From: Longimicrobiaceae bacterium | GTDB lineage: Bacteria; Gemmatimonadota; Gemmatimonadetes; Longimicrobiales; Longimicrobiaceae | Assembly: GCA_030146875.1 (NCBI GenBank) | Contig: JASLAX010000044.1 | Location: forward strand, 1-43,769 | Direction of reading: 5' to 3' | DNA length: 43,769 nt | In this document: piece after piece, positions 24,738 through 33,993 of the stretch | Layout: every line of letters starts with the position of its first letter | How positions within the stretch are numbered: position 1 is the first letter of the stretch | The notes under the pieces: generated by a model | Told to the model about the DNA's origin: nothing | Databases searched by the model: none | The model's input: only the letters and a program-made list of their open reading frames with translations | Translations under genes and position numbers: made by a program

Positions 24738-25901
24738 ATGCACGGGTCGGATCGGAAGCGGGTCTATCTCTCCCCCCCGCACATGGGAGAGCTCGAGGAG
24801 GGGTTCGTCGCCGACGCCTTCGCCAGCAACTGGGTGGCCCCCCTGGGGCCGCACGTGGACGCCTTCGAGCGTGAGTTCGCCGAAGCGGTCGGTGCGCCGC
24901 ACGCCGTGGCGCTCAGCTCGGGGACCGCGGCGCTGCACCTGGCGCTGCTCCTGAGCGGGGTGGGGCCCGGCGACGAGGTGGTGGTCTCCACCCTCACCTT
25001 CTCGGCCAGCGTCAACCCCATCGTGTACCTGGGGGGTCGGCCCGTCCTGGTGGACAGCGAGCGCTCCTCCTGGAACCTGGACCCGGACCTCCTGGCCCAG
25101 GCGCTGGAGGACGGCGCCCGCGCGGGCCGGCTCCCGAAGGCCGTGGTCGTGGTGCACCTCTACGGGCAGACGGCCGACATGGACCGCATCCGTCCGCTCC
25201 TGGAGCGGTACGGGGTGGCCCTGATCGAGGACGCCGCCGAGGCGCTGGGCGCCGACCACCGGGGCCGCGCGCCGGGAACGCTGGGCCGGGCGGGGATCTT
25301 CTCGTTCAACGGGAACAAGATGATCACCACCTCCGGCGGCGGGATGCTGGTGACCGACAGCGGCGACCTGGCCGCGCACGCGCGCAAGCTGGCCACGCAG
25401 GCCCGCGACCCCGCCCCGCACTACGAGCACTCCGAGATCGGCTACAACTACCGGCTCAGCAACGTCTGCGCGGCGATCGGGCGGGGACAGCTCCGCGTGC
25501 TGGCCAGCCGGGTGGCGGCGCGGCGCGCGAACTTCGACTTCTACCGGCGCGAGCTGGGAGGCCTCCCGGGCGTGGAGATGATGCCCGAGGCGCCGTGGGG
25601 AACGCACAGCCGCTGGCTGACCTGCCTGACCATCGACCCCGAGGCGTTCGGCGCCGACCGCGAGGCGGTGCGGCTCGCCCTGGAGGCCGAGGACATCGAG
25701 GCGCGGCCGGTCTGGAAGCCCATGCACCTGCAGCCCGTCTTCGCCGGCGCCCGCTGCTACGGCGGCGACGTGGCGGCCGACCTCTTCGACCGCGGGCTCT
25801 GCCTGCCGTCCGGGTCGTCCCTGGCGCCGGAGGACCGGGCCCGCGTGGTGGAGCGGGTGCGGGCGGTGGCGGGCTCCGGCAACTTCGCGGAGGCCGGGTG
25901 A
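24738..25901 (+). CDS. EpsN/PglE-like UDP-sugar 4-aminotransferase (DegT/DnrJ/EryC1/StrS)
   Basis: PLP-dependent aminotransferase of 387 residues, very close in layout to Bacillus EpsN: YLSPPHMG, SNWVAPLGPHV, SSGTAALHLAL, HLYGQTADMDRI, EDAAEALG, the PLP lysine K194 in FSFNGNK, TTSGGGML, and NYRLSNVCAAIGR. The family aminates C4 of a UDP-4-keto-6-deoxy-GlcNAc with glutamate, the step after the EpsC/PglF dehydratase. ATG 24738 follows a GGGGG/TAGG ribosome site; GTG 24735 is an alternative. The operon continues into epsC-like by a GTGA overlap. The acetyltransferase usually needed next is broken upstream. Confidence 0.93.
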   Translation: MHGSDRKRVYLSPPHMGELEEGFVADAFASNWVAPLGPHVDAFEREFAEAVGAPHAVALSSGTAALHLALLLSGVGPGDEVVVSTLTFSASVNPIVYLGGRPVLVDSERSSWNLDPDLLAQALEDGARAGRLPKAVVVVHLYGQTADMDRIRPLLERYGVALIEDAAEALGADHRGRAPGTLGRAGIFSFNGNKMITTSGGGMLVTDSGDLAAHARKLATQARDPAPHYEHSEIGYNYRLSNVCAAIGRGQLRVLASRVAARRANFDFYRRELGGLPGVEMMPEAPWGTHSRWLTCLTIDPEAFGADREAVRLALEAEDIEARPVWKPMHLQPVFAGARCYGGDVAADLFDRGLCLPSGSSLAPEDRARVVERVRAVAGSGNFAEAG

Positions 25902-27868
25902 CGGCGCGCGAGGACTCCCGCGGCGGGCGCGCGGGAGAGCGGCTCCCGCTCACGATGGTCCACCACCGGCGGTGGATCCTGCTCGTCCTGCACCTGGTCC
26001 TGATTCCGGCGGGCTACATCACCGCCTTCGCCCTGCGCTTCGACGTCGACATCCCCCCGCGGTACATCGACGTCTTCCTGGCCACGCTCCCCGTGCTCAT
26101 GGTGGTGCGGCTGGCGACCTTCCGGGCCTTCCACCTGCTGAACGGCTGGTGGCGGCACGCGGGGCTCCGCGACCTGGTGAACCTGGTGAAGGGGGCGGTC
26201 GTCTCCACCGGGGTGTTCCTGCTCGCGCTCTACCTGATGGGGGCGGCGGGGGCGCTTCCGCGCTCCGTGCTCCTCCTGGACTGCCTGATCACCGTCGTCC
26301 TCTTCGGCGGCGGCCGGTTCGTCGTCCGCATCGTGCGCGAGGAGGGGCTGCCGCTGTCCCGCACCCGCAACGGAGGAAAGCGGACGCTGCTGGTGGGCGC
26401 CGGCGACGCCGCCGAGCACCTGATCCGGCAGTTCCGCCGCAGCGAGTCGCACGACCTGGTGCCGGTCGCCCTGGTGGACGACGACCGCGCCAAGCTCGGG
26501 ATGCACCTGCACGGGCTTCCCGTGGCCGGCACCACCGCCGACCTCACCCGGGTGGTGCGCGACTTCGACGTGAAGATGGTCGTGATCGCGATTCCCTCGG
26601 CCTCGCGCGAGCAGATGCGCGTGCTGGTGGAGCGCTGCATGGACTCCCACGTGGAGTTCAAGATCATCCCGTCGCTGCAGGAGATGCTGGGCGGCCGCGC
26701 GCGGCTCAACGAGCTGCGGAGCGTGCAGATCGAGGACCTGCTGGGGCGCCCGCCGATCCGCCTGGACCTGGACGAGGTGGAGAAGGACCTGGCCGGCCGC
26801 ACGCTGCTGGTCACCGGCGGCGCGGGGTCGATCGGCTCCGAGCTCGCCCGGCAGGTCGCCCGCTTCCACCCGGCGCGGCTGGTGCTGGTGGACCAGGCCG
26901 AGAGCCCCCTGTACTACGTGCAGACGGAGCTGCGCCGGGAGCATCCCGCGCTCGACGTGGTGCCGGTGGTGGCGGACATCACCAACTCGTCCCGCATGGA
27001 CTCGGTGTTCGCGGCCTACCTTCCCACCCACGTCTTCCACGCGGCGGCGTACAAGCACGTGCCGCTGATGGAGGACAACGTGGCGGAGGCCATCCGCAAC
27101 AACGTGCTGGGAACGCTGCAGGTGGCGGGCTGCGCGGCTCGCCACGGGGTCCGCAAGTTCGTCCTGATCTCCACGGACAAGGCGGTCCACCCCTCCAGCG
27201 TGATGGGCGCCACCAAGCGCGTCTCGGAGCGCATCGTGCTGGGGTGGCCCGACCTGCGCGGCTCCGGGACCGACTTCCGCGCGGTTCGCTTCGGGAACGT
27301 GCTGGGCTCGGACGGGAGCGTGCTCCCCCTCTTCCGGAAGCAGCTCGCCGCCGGGGGGCCGCTGACGCTCACGCACCCGGACGTGACGCGCTACTTCATG
27401 ACCATCCCCGAGGCGGTCGAGCTGGTGCTGCAGGCCTCCATCCTTCCCGAGGCGCGCGGGAGGATCGCCATGCTGGAGATGGGCAACCCGATGAAGATCG
27501 TGGAGCTGGCGGAGAACCTCATCCGCCTGTCGGGGATGGAGCCGCACCGCGACATCCCCATCGTCTTCACCGGCCTGCGCCCCGGCGAGAAGCTCCACGA
27601 GGAGCTGATGTCCGAGGTGGAGGAGACGATCCCCACCGTGGTCGAGAAGATCCGCATCGTCCAGACGGACGAGGCCGACCCGGCGACCGTCCGCCGCTCG
27701 GTGGAGCGGCTGGTGGCCGCGGTGGAGGTGGGCGACCGCCAGGACATCCTGCTGTCGCTCTGCGCGCTGGTGCCGGAGTGCGTCCCCCCGCTCCGCAACG
27801 CGCTCGGTACTCCCCCCGTCCGGCGCGGCCGGGCCGACGCGGCCCCTAGGTCGGCGGAGCGGGCCTGA
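25898..27868 (+). CDS. EpsC/PglF/WbpM-like membrane UDP-GlcNAc 4,6-dehydratase
   Basis: Protein of 656 residues. Four N-terminal membrane helices (about 20-140) precede a first nucleotide-binding domain (LLVGAGDAAEHLIRQF) and a catalytic SDR domain (TGGAGSIGSE, HAAAYKHVPLMEDN, STDKAVHPSSVMGATK). The catalytic Tyr of SDRs is Met here (MGATK), as in PglF/FlaA1-like retaining dehydratases. The enzyme converts UDP-GlcNAc to the 4-keto-6-deoxy sugar that the EpsN homologue aminates. It is the last gene of the operon; a strong hairpin follows at 27941-27977. GTG 25898 overlaps the previous stop (GTGA). Confidence 0.93.
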   Translation: MTAREDSRGGRAGERLPLTMVHHRRWILLVLHLVLIPAGYITAFALRFDVDIPPRYIDVFLATLPVLMVVRLATFRAFHLLNGWWRHAGLRDLVNLVKGAVVSTGVFLLALYLMGAAGALPRSVLLLDCLITVVLFGGGRFVVRIVREEGLPLSRTRNGGKRTLLVGAGDAAEHLIRQFRRSESHDLVPVALVDDDRAKLGMHLHGLPVAGTTADLTRVVRDFDVKMVVIAIPSASREQMRVLVERCMDSHVEFKIIPSLQEMLGGRARLNELRSVQIEDLLGRPPIRLDLDEVEKDLAGRTLLVTGGAGSIGSELARQVARFHPARLVLVDQAESPLYYVQTELRREHPALDVVPVVADITNSSRMDSVFAAYLPTHVFHAAAYKHVPLMEDNVAEAIRNNVLGTLQVAGCAARHGVRKFVLISTDKAVHPSSVMGATKRVSERIVLGWPDLRGSGTDFRAVRFGNVLGSDGSVLPLFRKQLAAGGPLTLTHPDVTRYFMTIPEAVELVLQASILPEARGRIAMLEMGNPMKIVELAENLIRLSGMEPHRDIPIVFTGLRPGEKLHEELMSEVEETIPTVVEKIRIVQTDEADPATVRRSVERLVAAVEVGDRQDILLSLCALVPECVPPLRNALGTPPVRRGRADAAPRSAERA

Positions 27869-27940
27869 GCGGGTGACATGCCGCGCGGCCGGCGGCGGGG
27901 AGCGCCAGCCGCCGACTGAAGGCGTCGGGGTGCCGTACGA

Positions 27941-27977
27941 CGAGAGCGGAGCCGGGGGATCCCGGCTCCGCTTCTCG
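27941..27977 (+). terminator. Hairpin after the assembly operon
   Basis: CGAGAGCGGAGCCGGG pairs with CCCGGCTCCGCTTCTCG across a 4-base loop with one bulged base, and pairing can extend further outward with bulges. There is no U-run, so this would be a GC-rich hairpin terminator of weak or Rho-assisted type. It lies 73 bases after the EpsC-like stop. Confidence 0.6.
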
Positions 27978-28316
27978 CGTCGTGCCCCGAAGGCGGACGG
28001 AGGGGGCGGGGGAAGGGCGGGGCGGTACCCGAGCGGGGGCCGTGGAGGAATCGCGGTCGGGGTCGAGTGGCGAGGGGGCGGGTGGCGTCCGTGGCGGGGC
28101 ACGCCTCCGCGCCGTGGCGGACGGCCGCCTCGCTCCGGCTGCCGTGGAAGCCCTCGCCCGGGCCCGGAGGAGGCGGCGCGCCCTTCGGCGGCGGCCTCCG
28201 TTCGCCGGGTGGTGGGCCCTGCTCCGTCCGGCGCCCCCTCCGACGTCCCTCCCGCCGGGGCGGCCGAGGAACGCCGGGAGGGCGATCGCCACCGGCCGCC
28301 CTGCAGGGGGTACGGA

Positions 28317-28354
28317 CGAAGGGGGCGGACCTCGGCCGGTCCGCCCCCCTTCGT
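28317..28354 (-). terminator. Hairpin after the Wzc-like kinase gene
   Basis: CGAAGGGGGCGGACC pairs with GGTCCGCCCCCCTTCG with one bulged C and a 6-base loop. It lies about 20 bases after the kinase stop on the minus strand and could stop transcription from either side. The symmetrical position between convergent genes supports a bidirectional role. Confidence 0.65.
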
Positions 28355-28373
28355 TCCGCCGCGAGGAGCGGCG

Positions 28374-30806
28374 TCAGGTCTTGGCGCCGTATCCGTATCC
28401 GTAGCCGTACCCGTACCCGTAGCGGCCCGACTCCACGGTGATGTCGTTGAGCACCACCCCGCCGAGCGGCGCGCCCAGGTGGTAGATCTGGGACGCGGCG
28501 TGCCCCAGCGCCCGCTTCTCCGTGGTCCCGGTGCGCGCCACCAGGATCGTGGCGTCGGCGATGGTGCCCAGCACGCCGGCGTCCGTGACCAGGTTGAGCG
28601 GCGGAGCGTCCACCACGATCATCTCGTAGCGCTTGCGGGCGTCGTCCATGAACGCCCGCATGCGCGCCGAGCCCAGGAGCTCGGCCGGGTTGGGCGGGAA
28701 GACGCCGGCGGCCAGCACGTGCAGCTCGACCCCGGTCTCCACGCTGGGGACCGGCTGCACCGCGTCGTCGATCGTCGCCGTTCCCATCAGCACGTGCGTG
28801 AGACCGGGGTTCTGGGCGATCCCGAAGACGCTGTGGAGCACGCCGCGGCGCAGGTCGGCGTCGATCAGGAGCGTCCGCGTCCCCTGCTGCGCGAGCGTGA
28901 TCGCCAGGTTCGCCGCGCTGGTGCTCTTCCCGTCGCCGGGCATGGCGCTCGTCATCACGATCACCTGCGGCGCCCGCTCCGAGCTGGCGAAGGTGATGTT
29001 GGTGCGCAGCGCACGGTAGGCCTCGGAGGCGGCGCTGTGGGGGTCCAGGTGCGTGACCAGGCGGTTCTCCGCCAGCAGCTGCGGGGCGACCGGGACGACC
29101 TGCCCGCCGCGGGCCTTTCGCCCGTTGCCGTTCGCCTCGTGCCCGTAGGCCTTGCCGTTCGCCCCCACCGAGGTGTTGATGCGCGGGATCAGCCCCAGCA
29201 CCGGGGCGCCGGAGGTGGCCGCCTCTGCGTCCTCGCGGGTGCGGACCTTGGTGTCGAGGGCCCGGCGCGCGAACGCCAGGGAGACGCCGATCAGCAGCCC
29301 CAGGAGCGTCGCCACCGACAGGTTGCGCAGCGGCTTCGGCGAGATCGCCTCCTGGGGCACCAGGGCGGAGTCGATGATCCGGACGTCGCCGGGCTCCACC
29401 GCCTCGCGGATCTCGGCCTCCTTCAGGCGCGTCTGCAGCAGGTTGTAGATCTCCGCGAGCAGCTCCTGCTGCCGCAGCCGCCGGGCGAACTCCACCTCGC
29501 GGGCGGGGATCGCCGCCAGCTGCACCCCGAAGCGGGACAGCGACTCGTCGGCCGCGGCCATCTCGGTCGTGAGCCCCTCCAAGTAGTTCCGCGCGAGCTG
29601 GTAGAGCTGCGTCTCCACCTCCGCGATCCGGGCCTGGATCCCCTCCACGTCCTGGTTGGCCGGCGTGCGCCGCACCAGCAGGGTGGCGCGCTCGTTCTCC
29701 AGCGTGGTGAGCGTCTGGAGCATGTCCTGCACGGCGCGGTTCTGCAGGAAGACGGGGAACGAGGCGAGCTGCCGGTACGGCGAGGGGCCGGTCCCCTGGT
29801 TCCGCGGCTGCGTGACGCGCGCCAGCAGGCCGCTGAGCGCCTCGCGGCTGGTCCGCAGCTCGTCGCGCCGCGCCTGGAGCGTCGCGAGCCGCTGCACCTG
29901 CTGCGACGCCTGGTCCGACAGGTTCACCACCTGCTCCTTCTCACGGAACCCGCGGAGCTGGTTCTCGGCGGCCTTGAGCTGCTCCTCGTAGCTGGCGACC
30001 TGCTCGCGGAGGAAGCCCACCGTGCTCCGCGACTCGGTCTTTGCGACCCCACGCTTGTAGTTGATGTAGGCGGTGCTGACCGCGTTGGGCACCGAGGCGG
30101 CGAGCTCGCGGTCGTTGCTCTGGAAGCGCACCGCGATGATGCTGGCCTGCGGCTCCGCGCGCTGCACCGCGAGGCTGTTGCGCAGGGAGCTCACCGTGGA
30201 GCGGAAGGGCGTGACCTCGAAGCGGACCCGCTCGTGCGGGACGTCCCGCACCGACGGCAGGAGCTGGAGGGTCGTGCCCCCGAACGAGAACGGGATCCCC
30301 ACGCGGATCCCTTCGACAAGGGTGCGCTCCGGCTCCGGGGCGATCCGCCGCAGCGAGTAGGTCCCTCCCTGCTGGGGGACCAGGTCGTAGGTGCCGGGCC
30401 GGGCGTCCCGCGGCACCGAGACGGGGTGGAGCACCACGCCCCGGTCCGTCTGGGGCTCCATGAGCTGGACCGTCAGGTCGAGCGAGTCGACGACGTCCTC
30501 GGCCAGCTTGCGGCTGCGGAGCACCGCCATCTCGGTCTCGATCTTCCCCTTGTCCAGCCCGGAGATGGGGGTCAGCTGCCCCAGCAGCGCCTGCCCCGCG
30601 TCGCGGTCGTCGATCAGCAGGGTGGTCTCGGACTGGTAGAGCGGCCGCTCCCGCAGCGTGGTCAGCCCCGCCACGAGCATCACCGCGACGGTCGTGCCCA
30701 GGACGATCCAGCGGCCGCGGACGATCGTCAGCCAGAGTTCGTGGAGGTCGATGCGCTCCTCGGAGCCGTCCTGGGAGGACGGCTTGGTGACGGTCCTGCT
30801 GCTCAT
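28374..30806 (-). CDS. Wzc/EpsB-like polysaccharide co-polymerase and BY-type tyrosine kinase
   Basis: Protein of 810 residues. A Wzz-like part with two membrane helices brackets a long periplasmic segment with coiled-coil stretches (about 270-450). The cytoplasmic kinase domain has Walker A AMPGDGKSTSA (Lys627), Walker A' LLIDADLRR and Walker B MIVVDAPP. The C-terminus is six YG dipeptides (28386-28421) that serve as autophosphorylation sites in BY-kinases. It couples chain length and export to the OPX protein encoded just upstream. ATG 30806 fits; GTG 30839 is an alternative. It shares its operon with the export gene and is opposed by the CpsB-type phosphatase at 34977. Confidence 0.93.
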   Translation of the reverse strand: MSSRTVTKPSSQDGSEERIDLHELWLTIVRGRWIVLGTTVAVMLVAGLTTLRERPLYQSETTLLIDDRDAGQALLGQLTPISGLDKGKIETEMAVLRSRKLAEDVVDSLDLTVQLMEPQTDRGVVLHPVSVPRDARPGTYDLVPQQGGTYSLRRIAPEPERTLVEGIRVGIPFSFGGTTLQLLPSVRDVPHERVRFEVTPFRSTVSSLRNSLAVQRAEPQASIIAVRFQSNDRELAASVPNAVSTAYINYKRGVAKTESRSTVGFLREQVASYEEQLKAAENQLRGFREKEQVVNLSDQASQQVQRLATLQARRDELRTSREALSGLLARVTQPRNQGTGPSPYRQLASFPVFLQNRAVQDMLQTLTTLENERATLLVRRTPANQDVEGIQARIAEVETQLYQLARNYLEGLTTEMAAADESLSRFGVQLAAIPAREVEFARRLRQQELLAEIYNLLQTRLKEAEIREAVEPGDVRIIDSALVPQEAISPKPLRNLSVATLLGLLIGVSLAFARRALDTKVRTREDAEAATSGAPVLGLIPRINTSVGANGKAYGHEANGNGRKARGGQVVPVAPQLLAENRLVTHLDPHSAASEAYRALRTNITFASSERAPQVIVMTSAMPGDGKSTSAANLAITLAQQGTRTLLIDADLRRGVLHSVFGIAQNPGLTHVLMGTATIDDAVQPVPSVETGVELHVLAAGVFPPNPAELLGSARMRAFMDDARKRYEMIVVDAPPLNLVTDAGVLGTIADATILVARTGTTEKRALGHAASQIYHLGAPLGGVVLNDITVESGRYGYGYGYGYGYGAKT

Positions 30807-30844
30807 GGCATCGGCTTTCGGTGTCCGGACGGCGATCACGCGCG

Positions 30845-31468
30845 CTAACGGGTGAGAAGGGCGACGATGATGCTGGTGAGCGAGAGGGTCGTGCTCACCA
30901 GGAACGTGCTGTTCCGGTCGAACCAGCTCCGCCGACCGACCATGATCTGGTCGCCGGAGCGGATGTCCGCGCCGTGGATCGTCAGCCCCATCGAAGCCCG
31001 CTCCACCACGCGCTTCCCGTCGCGGACCACGTGGATGTGGTCGATGCTGCCCGAGGGGGTCGGCCCGCCCGCGAGGGCGACGGCGTCGGCCAGGCTCACG
31101 GTGGGATCGATGGTGTACATCCCCGGGCGGGGGACCTCGCCCAGCACCAGGATGCGGCGCAGGGGCGTGATCTCGATCGACGGGTTGCGGAGGTGCACCA
31201 GGTACGCCTGCACGAGCTGCTCCCGCAGCTGCCGGACGGGGATTCCCACCACCGTGCGCTCGCCGATCAGCGGCAGGATCACCCGGCCGTCCGGATCGAT
31301 GACGAACTCGCCGTTCAGGTCCTCCTCGCGGTACACCTTCACCCGGATCAGGTCCCCGGGGGAGAGCGTGATGTCGCCGCGGCTGGGCGCCTCGGCGACC
31401 TGCGCCCCCGCGGCCGCGGGGAGGAGGTGGACGAGGAGGAGGAGCAGGAGGACGGCTCGACGGCGCAT
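30845..31468 (-). CDS. Polysaccharide export outer-membrane protein (OPX/Wza-like)
   Basis: Protein of 207 residues with a clear signal peptide (hydrophobic run and AAAGAQ cleavage site), no lipobox Cys, a Poly_export segment (LSPGDLIRVKVYREEDLNGEF; DPDGRVILPLIG), an SLBB-type segment (ILVLGEVPRPGMYTI; ADAVALAGGPTP) and a C-terminal hydrophobic helix (about 190-205) that may cross the outer membrane. It forms the export channel with the Wzc-like partner, whose gene follows after a short gap. It is short next to E. coli Wza and has one SLBB repeat. Confidence 0.88.
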   Translation of the reverse strand: MRRRAVLLLLLLVHLLPAAAGAQVAEAPSRGDITLSPGDLIRVKVYREEDLNGEFVIDPDGRVILPLIGERTVVGIPVRQLREQLVQAYLVHLRNPSIEITPLRRILVLGEVPRPGMYTIDPTVSLADAVALAGGPTPSGSIDHIHVVRDGKRVVERASMGLTIHGADIRSGDQIMVGRRSWFDRNSTFLVSTTLSLTSIIVALLTR

Positions 31469-31517
31469 TCTGAAGCGGGATCGGGTTCCGGGCGGCGAAA
31501 AGTACCTTCAGACCATC

Positions 31518-31546
31518 ATAATACTGCCCTGCGCCCGCTCTTACAA
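31518..31546 (-). promoter_or_regulatory. Predicted promoter of the OPX-kinase operon
   Basis: On the minus strand TTGTAA (31541-31546) and TATTAT (31518-31523) are 17 bases apart, about 50 bases before the export gene start. This is the best match to a sigma70 consensus in the window. Confidence 0.72.
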
Positions 31547-31569
31547 GGCGTGGCGGGTCGGAAACGGCA

Positions 31570-31598
31570 TTGCATTGCCATGGGCGTCGGCTTATTCT
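31570..31598 (+). promoter_or_regulatory. Predicted promoter of the ugd operon
   Basis: TTGCAT (31570-31575), a 17-base spacer and TATTCT (31593-31598) lie in the 192-base gap between the divergent genes, about 60 bases before the Ugd ATG. With the minus-strand promoter it gives a divergent pair whose cores are about 24 bases apart. Confidence 0.65.
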
Positions 31599-31660
31599 CC
31601 GGACCCTGCCGGCGACCCGGCCGGCCGGCGAATCGTGAACCCAGGCGGCAGAAAGCGCAC

Positions 31661-33019
31661 ATGAGGGTAGCAGTGGTCGGCACGGGGTACGTGGGCCTAG
31701 TGGCGGGGGCGTGCCTGGCCGAGGCGGGCAACGACGTCGCGTGCGCGGACATCGACGAGGGGAAGATCGCGCGGCTGAACGCGGGCGAGATCCCCATCTA
31801 CGAGCCCGGCCTGGAGCCGCTGGTGGAGCGCAACCTGCGCGAGGGGCGCCTGACCTTCACGACCGCCGTGGGCGCCGCCGTCCGCGACGCCGAGATCGTC
31901 TTCATCGCGGTGGGAACGCCCCCCGGAGAGGACGGCTCGGCCGACCTGCAGCACGTGCTGTCCGTGGCCGAGACCGTCGGGCGCAACATGGCCGCCGAGG
32001 GCCCCGAGAAGATCGTCATCACCAAGAGCACCGTGCCGGTGGGCACCGCCGCCCGCGTGCGCGAGGCGATCGCGCGCCACACCGACCGCCCCTTCCACGT
32101 CTGCTCCAACCCCGAGTTCCTGAAGGAAGGCGCGGCCGTCCAGGACTTCATGAAGCCGGACCGCGTGGTGGTGGGGGTCGACTCCGCGCACGCGCGCGAG
32201 CGGCTGGCCGAGCTCTACGCCCCCTTCGTGCGCACCGGCAAACCCATCCTGTTCATGGACATCGCCTCGGCCGAGATCACCAAGTACGCGGCCAACGCGA
32301 TGCTGGCGACGCGCATCTCGTTCATGAACACCATCGCGGCGCTCTGCGAGGCCGTGGACGCCGACGTGAACCACGTGCGCACCGGGATCGGGAGCGACGA
32401 CCGCATCGGGCCGTCGTTCCTCTTCGCCGGGATCGGGTATGGGGGGAGCTGCTTCCCCAAGGACGTGAAGGCGCTCATCCACACCCTGAGGGCGGAGGGG
32501 GTGGACCCGGCGATCCTGGAGGGGGTGGAGAAGGTGAACCGCGCCCAGAAGGAGGTGCTGGTGAGCCGGGTGGTGGAGCGCTTCGGCGAGGACCTCTCCG
32601 GCCGCACCTTCGCCGTGTGGGGCCTCTCCTTCAAGCCGGAGACGGACGACATGCGCGAGGCGCCCTCGCTCACCATCGTGCGCGGCCTGGTGGAGCGCGG
32701 CGCCGCGGTGCGGGCCCACGACCCCGAGGCGCGGCACGAGGCGGCCCGGCACTTCGCCGACCTGCTGGAGAGCGGGCGCTTCTCGGTCTGCGAGCGGAAC
32801 TACGACTGCGTGGAGGGCGCCGACGCGCTGCTGGTGCTCACCGAGTGGCAGCCGTACCGCGTTCCCGACTTCGAGCGGATCCGGCAGGGGCTGGCCGAGC
32901 CGGTGATCTTCGACGGCCGCAACCTCTGGCAGCCGGAGCGGATGCGCGAGATGGGCTTCGACTACGTGTCGGTGGGACGCCCCCCCGTGGGGGCGGCGCA
33001 GGCCGTCGCCGCCGGCTAA
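31661..33019 (+). CDS. ugd: UDP-glucose 6-dehydrogenase
   Basis: Protein of 452 residues with the NAD motif GTGYVG at residues 7-12, the KSTVPVGT segment, the substrate lysines in EITKYAANAML, and the catalytic Cys264 in GGSCFPKD. It oxidises UDP-glucose twice to UDP-glucuronate with 2 NAD. It is the first gene of the operon and feeds the next two genes, which convert UDP-glucuronate. ATG 31661 lacks a strong Shine-Dalgarno sequence but fits the family N-terminus exactly. Some homologues (UDP-N-acetyl amino-sugar dehydrogenases) look alike, but the Uxs neighbour supports Ugd. Confidence 0.94.
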   Translation: MRVAVVGTGYVGLVAGACLAEAGNDVACADIDEGKIARLNAGEIPIYEPGLEPLVERNLREGRLTFTTAVGAAVRDAEIVFIAVGTPPGEDGSADLQHVLSVAETVGRNMAAEGPEKIVITKSTVPVGTAARVREAIARHTDRPFHVCSNPEFLKEGAAVQDFMKPDRVVVGVDSAHARERLAELYAPFVRTGKPILFMDIASAEITKYAANAMLATRISFMNTIAALCEAVDADVNHVRTGIGSDDRIGPSFLFAGIGYGGSCFPKDVKALIHTLRAEGVDPAILEGVEKVNRAQKEVLVSRVVERFGEDLSGRTFAVWGLSFKPETDDMREAPSLTIVRGLVERGAAVRAHDPEARHEAARHFADLLESGRFSVCERNYDCVEGADALLVLTEWQPYRVPDFERIRQGLAEPVIFDGRNLWQPERMREMGFDYVSVGRPPVGAAQAVAAG

Positions 33020-33029
33020 GGGCGGGCCG

Positions 33030-33989
33030 ATGCGCGTCCTCATCACCGGTGCGGCCGGCTTCCTGGGCTCGCACCTCTGCGAGCGCTTCCTGGCCGAGGG
33101 GCACCAGGTCGTCGGGATGGACAACTTCATCACCGGCTCGCCCGACAACGTGGCTCCCTACATGGGGCGCGACGACTTCCACTTCGTGAAGCACGACGTC
33201 ACGGAGTTCATGTACGTGGAGGGGCCGCTGGACGGCGTGCTGCACTTCGCGTCTCCCGCGTCGCCGGTGGACTACCTGGAGCAGCCCATCCCCACCCTCA
33301 AGGTGGGCTCGCTGGGCACCCACAAGGCGCTGGGGCTGGCGAAGGCGAAGGGGGCGCGCTTCCTCCTCGCCTCCACCTCGGAGGTCTACGGCGACCCGCA
33401 GGTGCACCCGCAGCCGGAGACCTACTGGGGGAACGTGAACCCGGTGGGCCCGCGCGGGGTGTACGACGAGGCCAAGCGCTTCGCCGAGGCCATGACCATG
33501 GCGTACCACCGCTTCCATGGGGTGGAGACGCGCATCGTGCGCATCTTCAACACCTACGGGCCCCGCATGCGCCCCGGGGACGGGCGGGTGGTCTCCAACT
33601 TCATCGTGCAGGCGCTGCGCGGCGACCCCATCTCGGTGTACGGGGACGGCTCGCAGACGCGCTCGTTCTGCTACGTGGACGACCTGGTGGACGGCATCCA
33701 CCGCCTCTTCCACTCCGACCGCGCGGAGCCGGTGAACATCGGCAACCCGGTGGAGTTCACGGTGCGCGAGCTCGCCGAGATGGTGCTGGAGATGGTGGGC
33801 TCGGACTCGCGCGTGGACTCGCTCCCGCTCCCGGAGGACGACCCCAAGGTGCGCCGCCCCGACATCACCGTCGCGCGGGGGCTGCTGGGGTGGGAGCCGC
33901 GGGTGGGCCTGCGCCAGGGGCTGGAGCGCACCATCCCGTACTTCCGCCACCTGGTGGAGACCACCCGGTCCTCCGCCCGCACGCTCTGA
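33030..33989 (+). CDS. UDP-glucuronate decarboxylase (UDP-xylose synthase)
   Basis: SDR of 319 residues closely resembling UXS: GAAGFLGSHLCER at residues 7-19, DNFITGSPDN, HFASPASPVDY, ASTSEVYGDP, NPVGPRGVYDEAKRFAE with the catalytic Tyr and Lys, and RIFNTYGPRM. It decarboxylates UDP-glucuronate to UDP-xylose with an NAD-bound intermediate. It follows ugd by 10 bases, so the two steps are made together. Start ATG 33030. No N-terminal membrane segment, as in soluble bacterial forms. Confidence 0.93.
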   Translation: MRVLITGAAGFLGSHLCERFLAEGHQVVGMDNFITGSPDNVAPYMGRDDFHFVKHDVTEFMYVEGPLDGVLHFASPASPVDYLEQPIPTLKVGSLGTHKALGLAKAKGARFLLASTSEVYGDPQVHPQPETYWGNVNPVGPRGVYDEAKRFAEAMTMAYHRFHGVETRIVRIFNTYGPRMRPGDGRVVSNFIVQALRGDPISVYGDGSQTRSFCYVDDLVDGIHRLFHSDRAEPVNIGNPVEFTVRELAEMVLEMVGSDSRVDSLPLPEDDPKVRRPDITVARGLLGWEPRVGLRQGLERTIPYFRHLVETTRSSARTL

Positions 33990-33993
33990 CGCC

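Larger units (their letters stand above)
27869..28373. other. Intergenic region between convergent operons
   Basis: About 500 bases separate the assembly operon from the minus-strand kinase gene. Two hairpins lie in it (27941-27977 and 28317-28354), one near each gene end. The rest is GC-rich and low in complexity; the open frames in it give Arg/Gly/Pro-rich proteins that I do not believe. Confidence 0.7.

Noticed and set aside
27980..28310. Several open frames in the gap between convergent operons
   Set aside because: Low-complexity Arg/Pro/Gly-rich translations in both directions with no family resemblance.
27873..30848. Plus-strand open frame opposite the Wzc-like kinase
   Set aside because: Antisense shadow rich in Arg, Gly and Val; the minus-strand protein has all kinase motifs.
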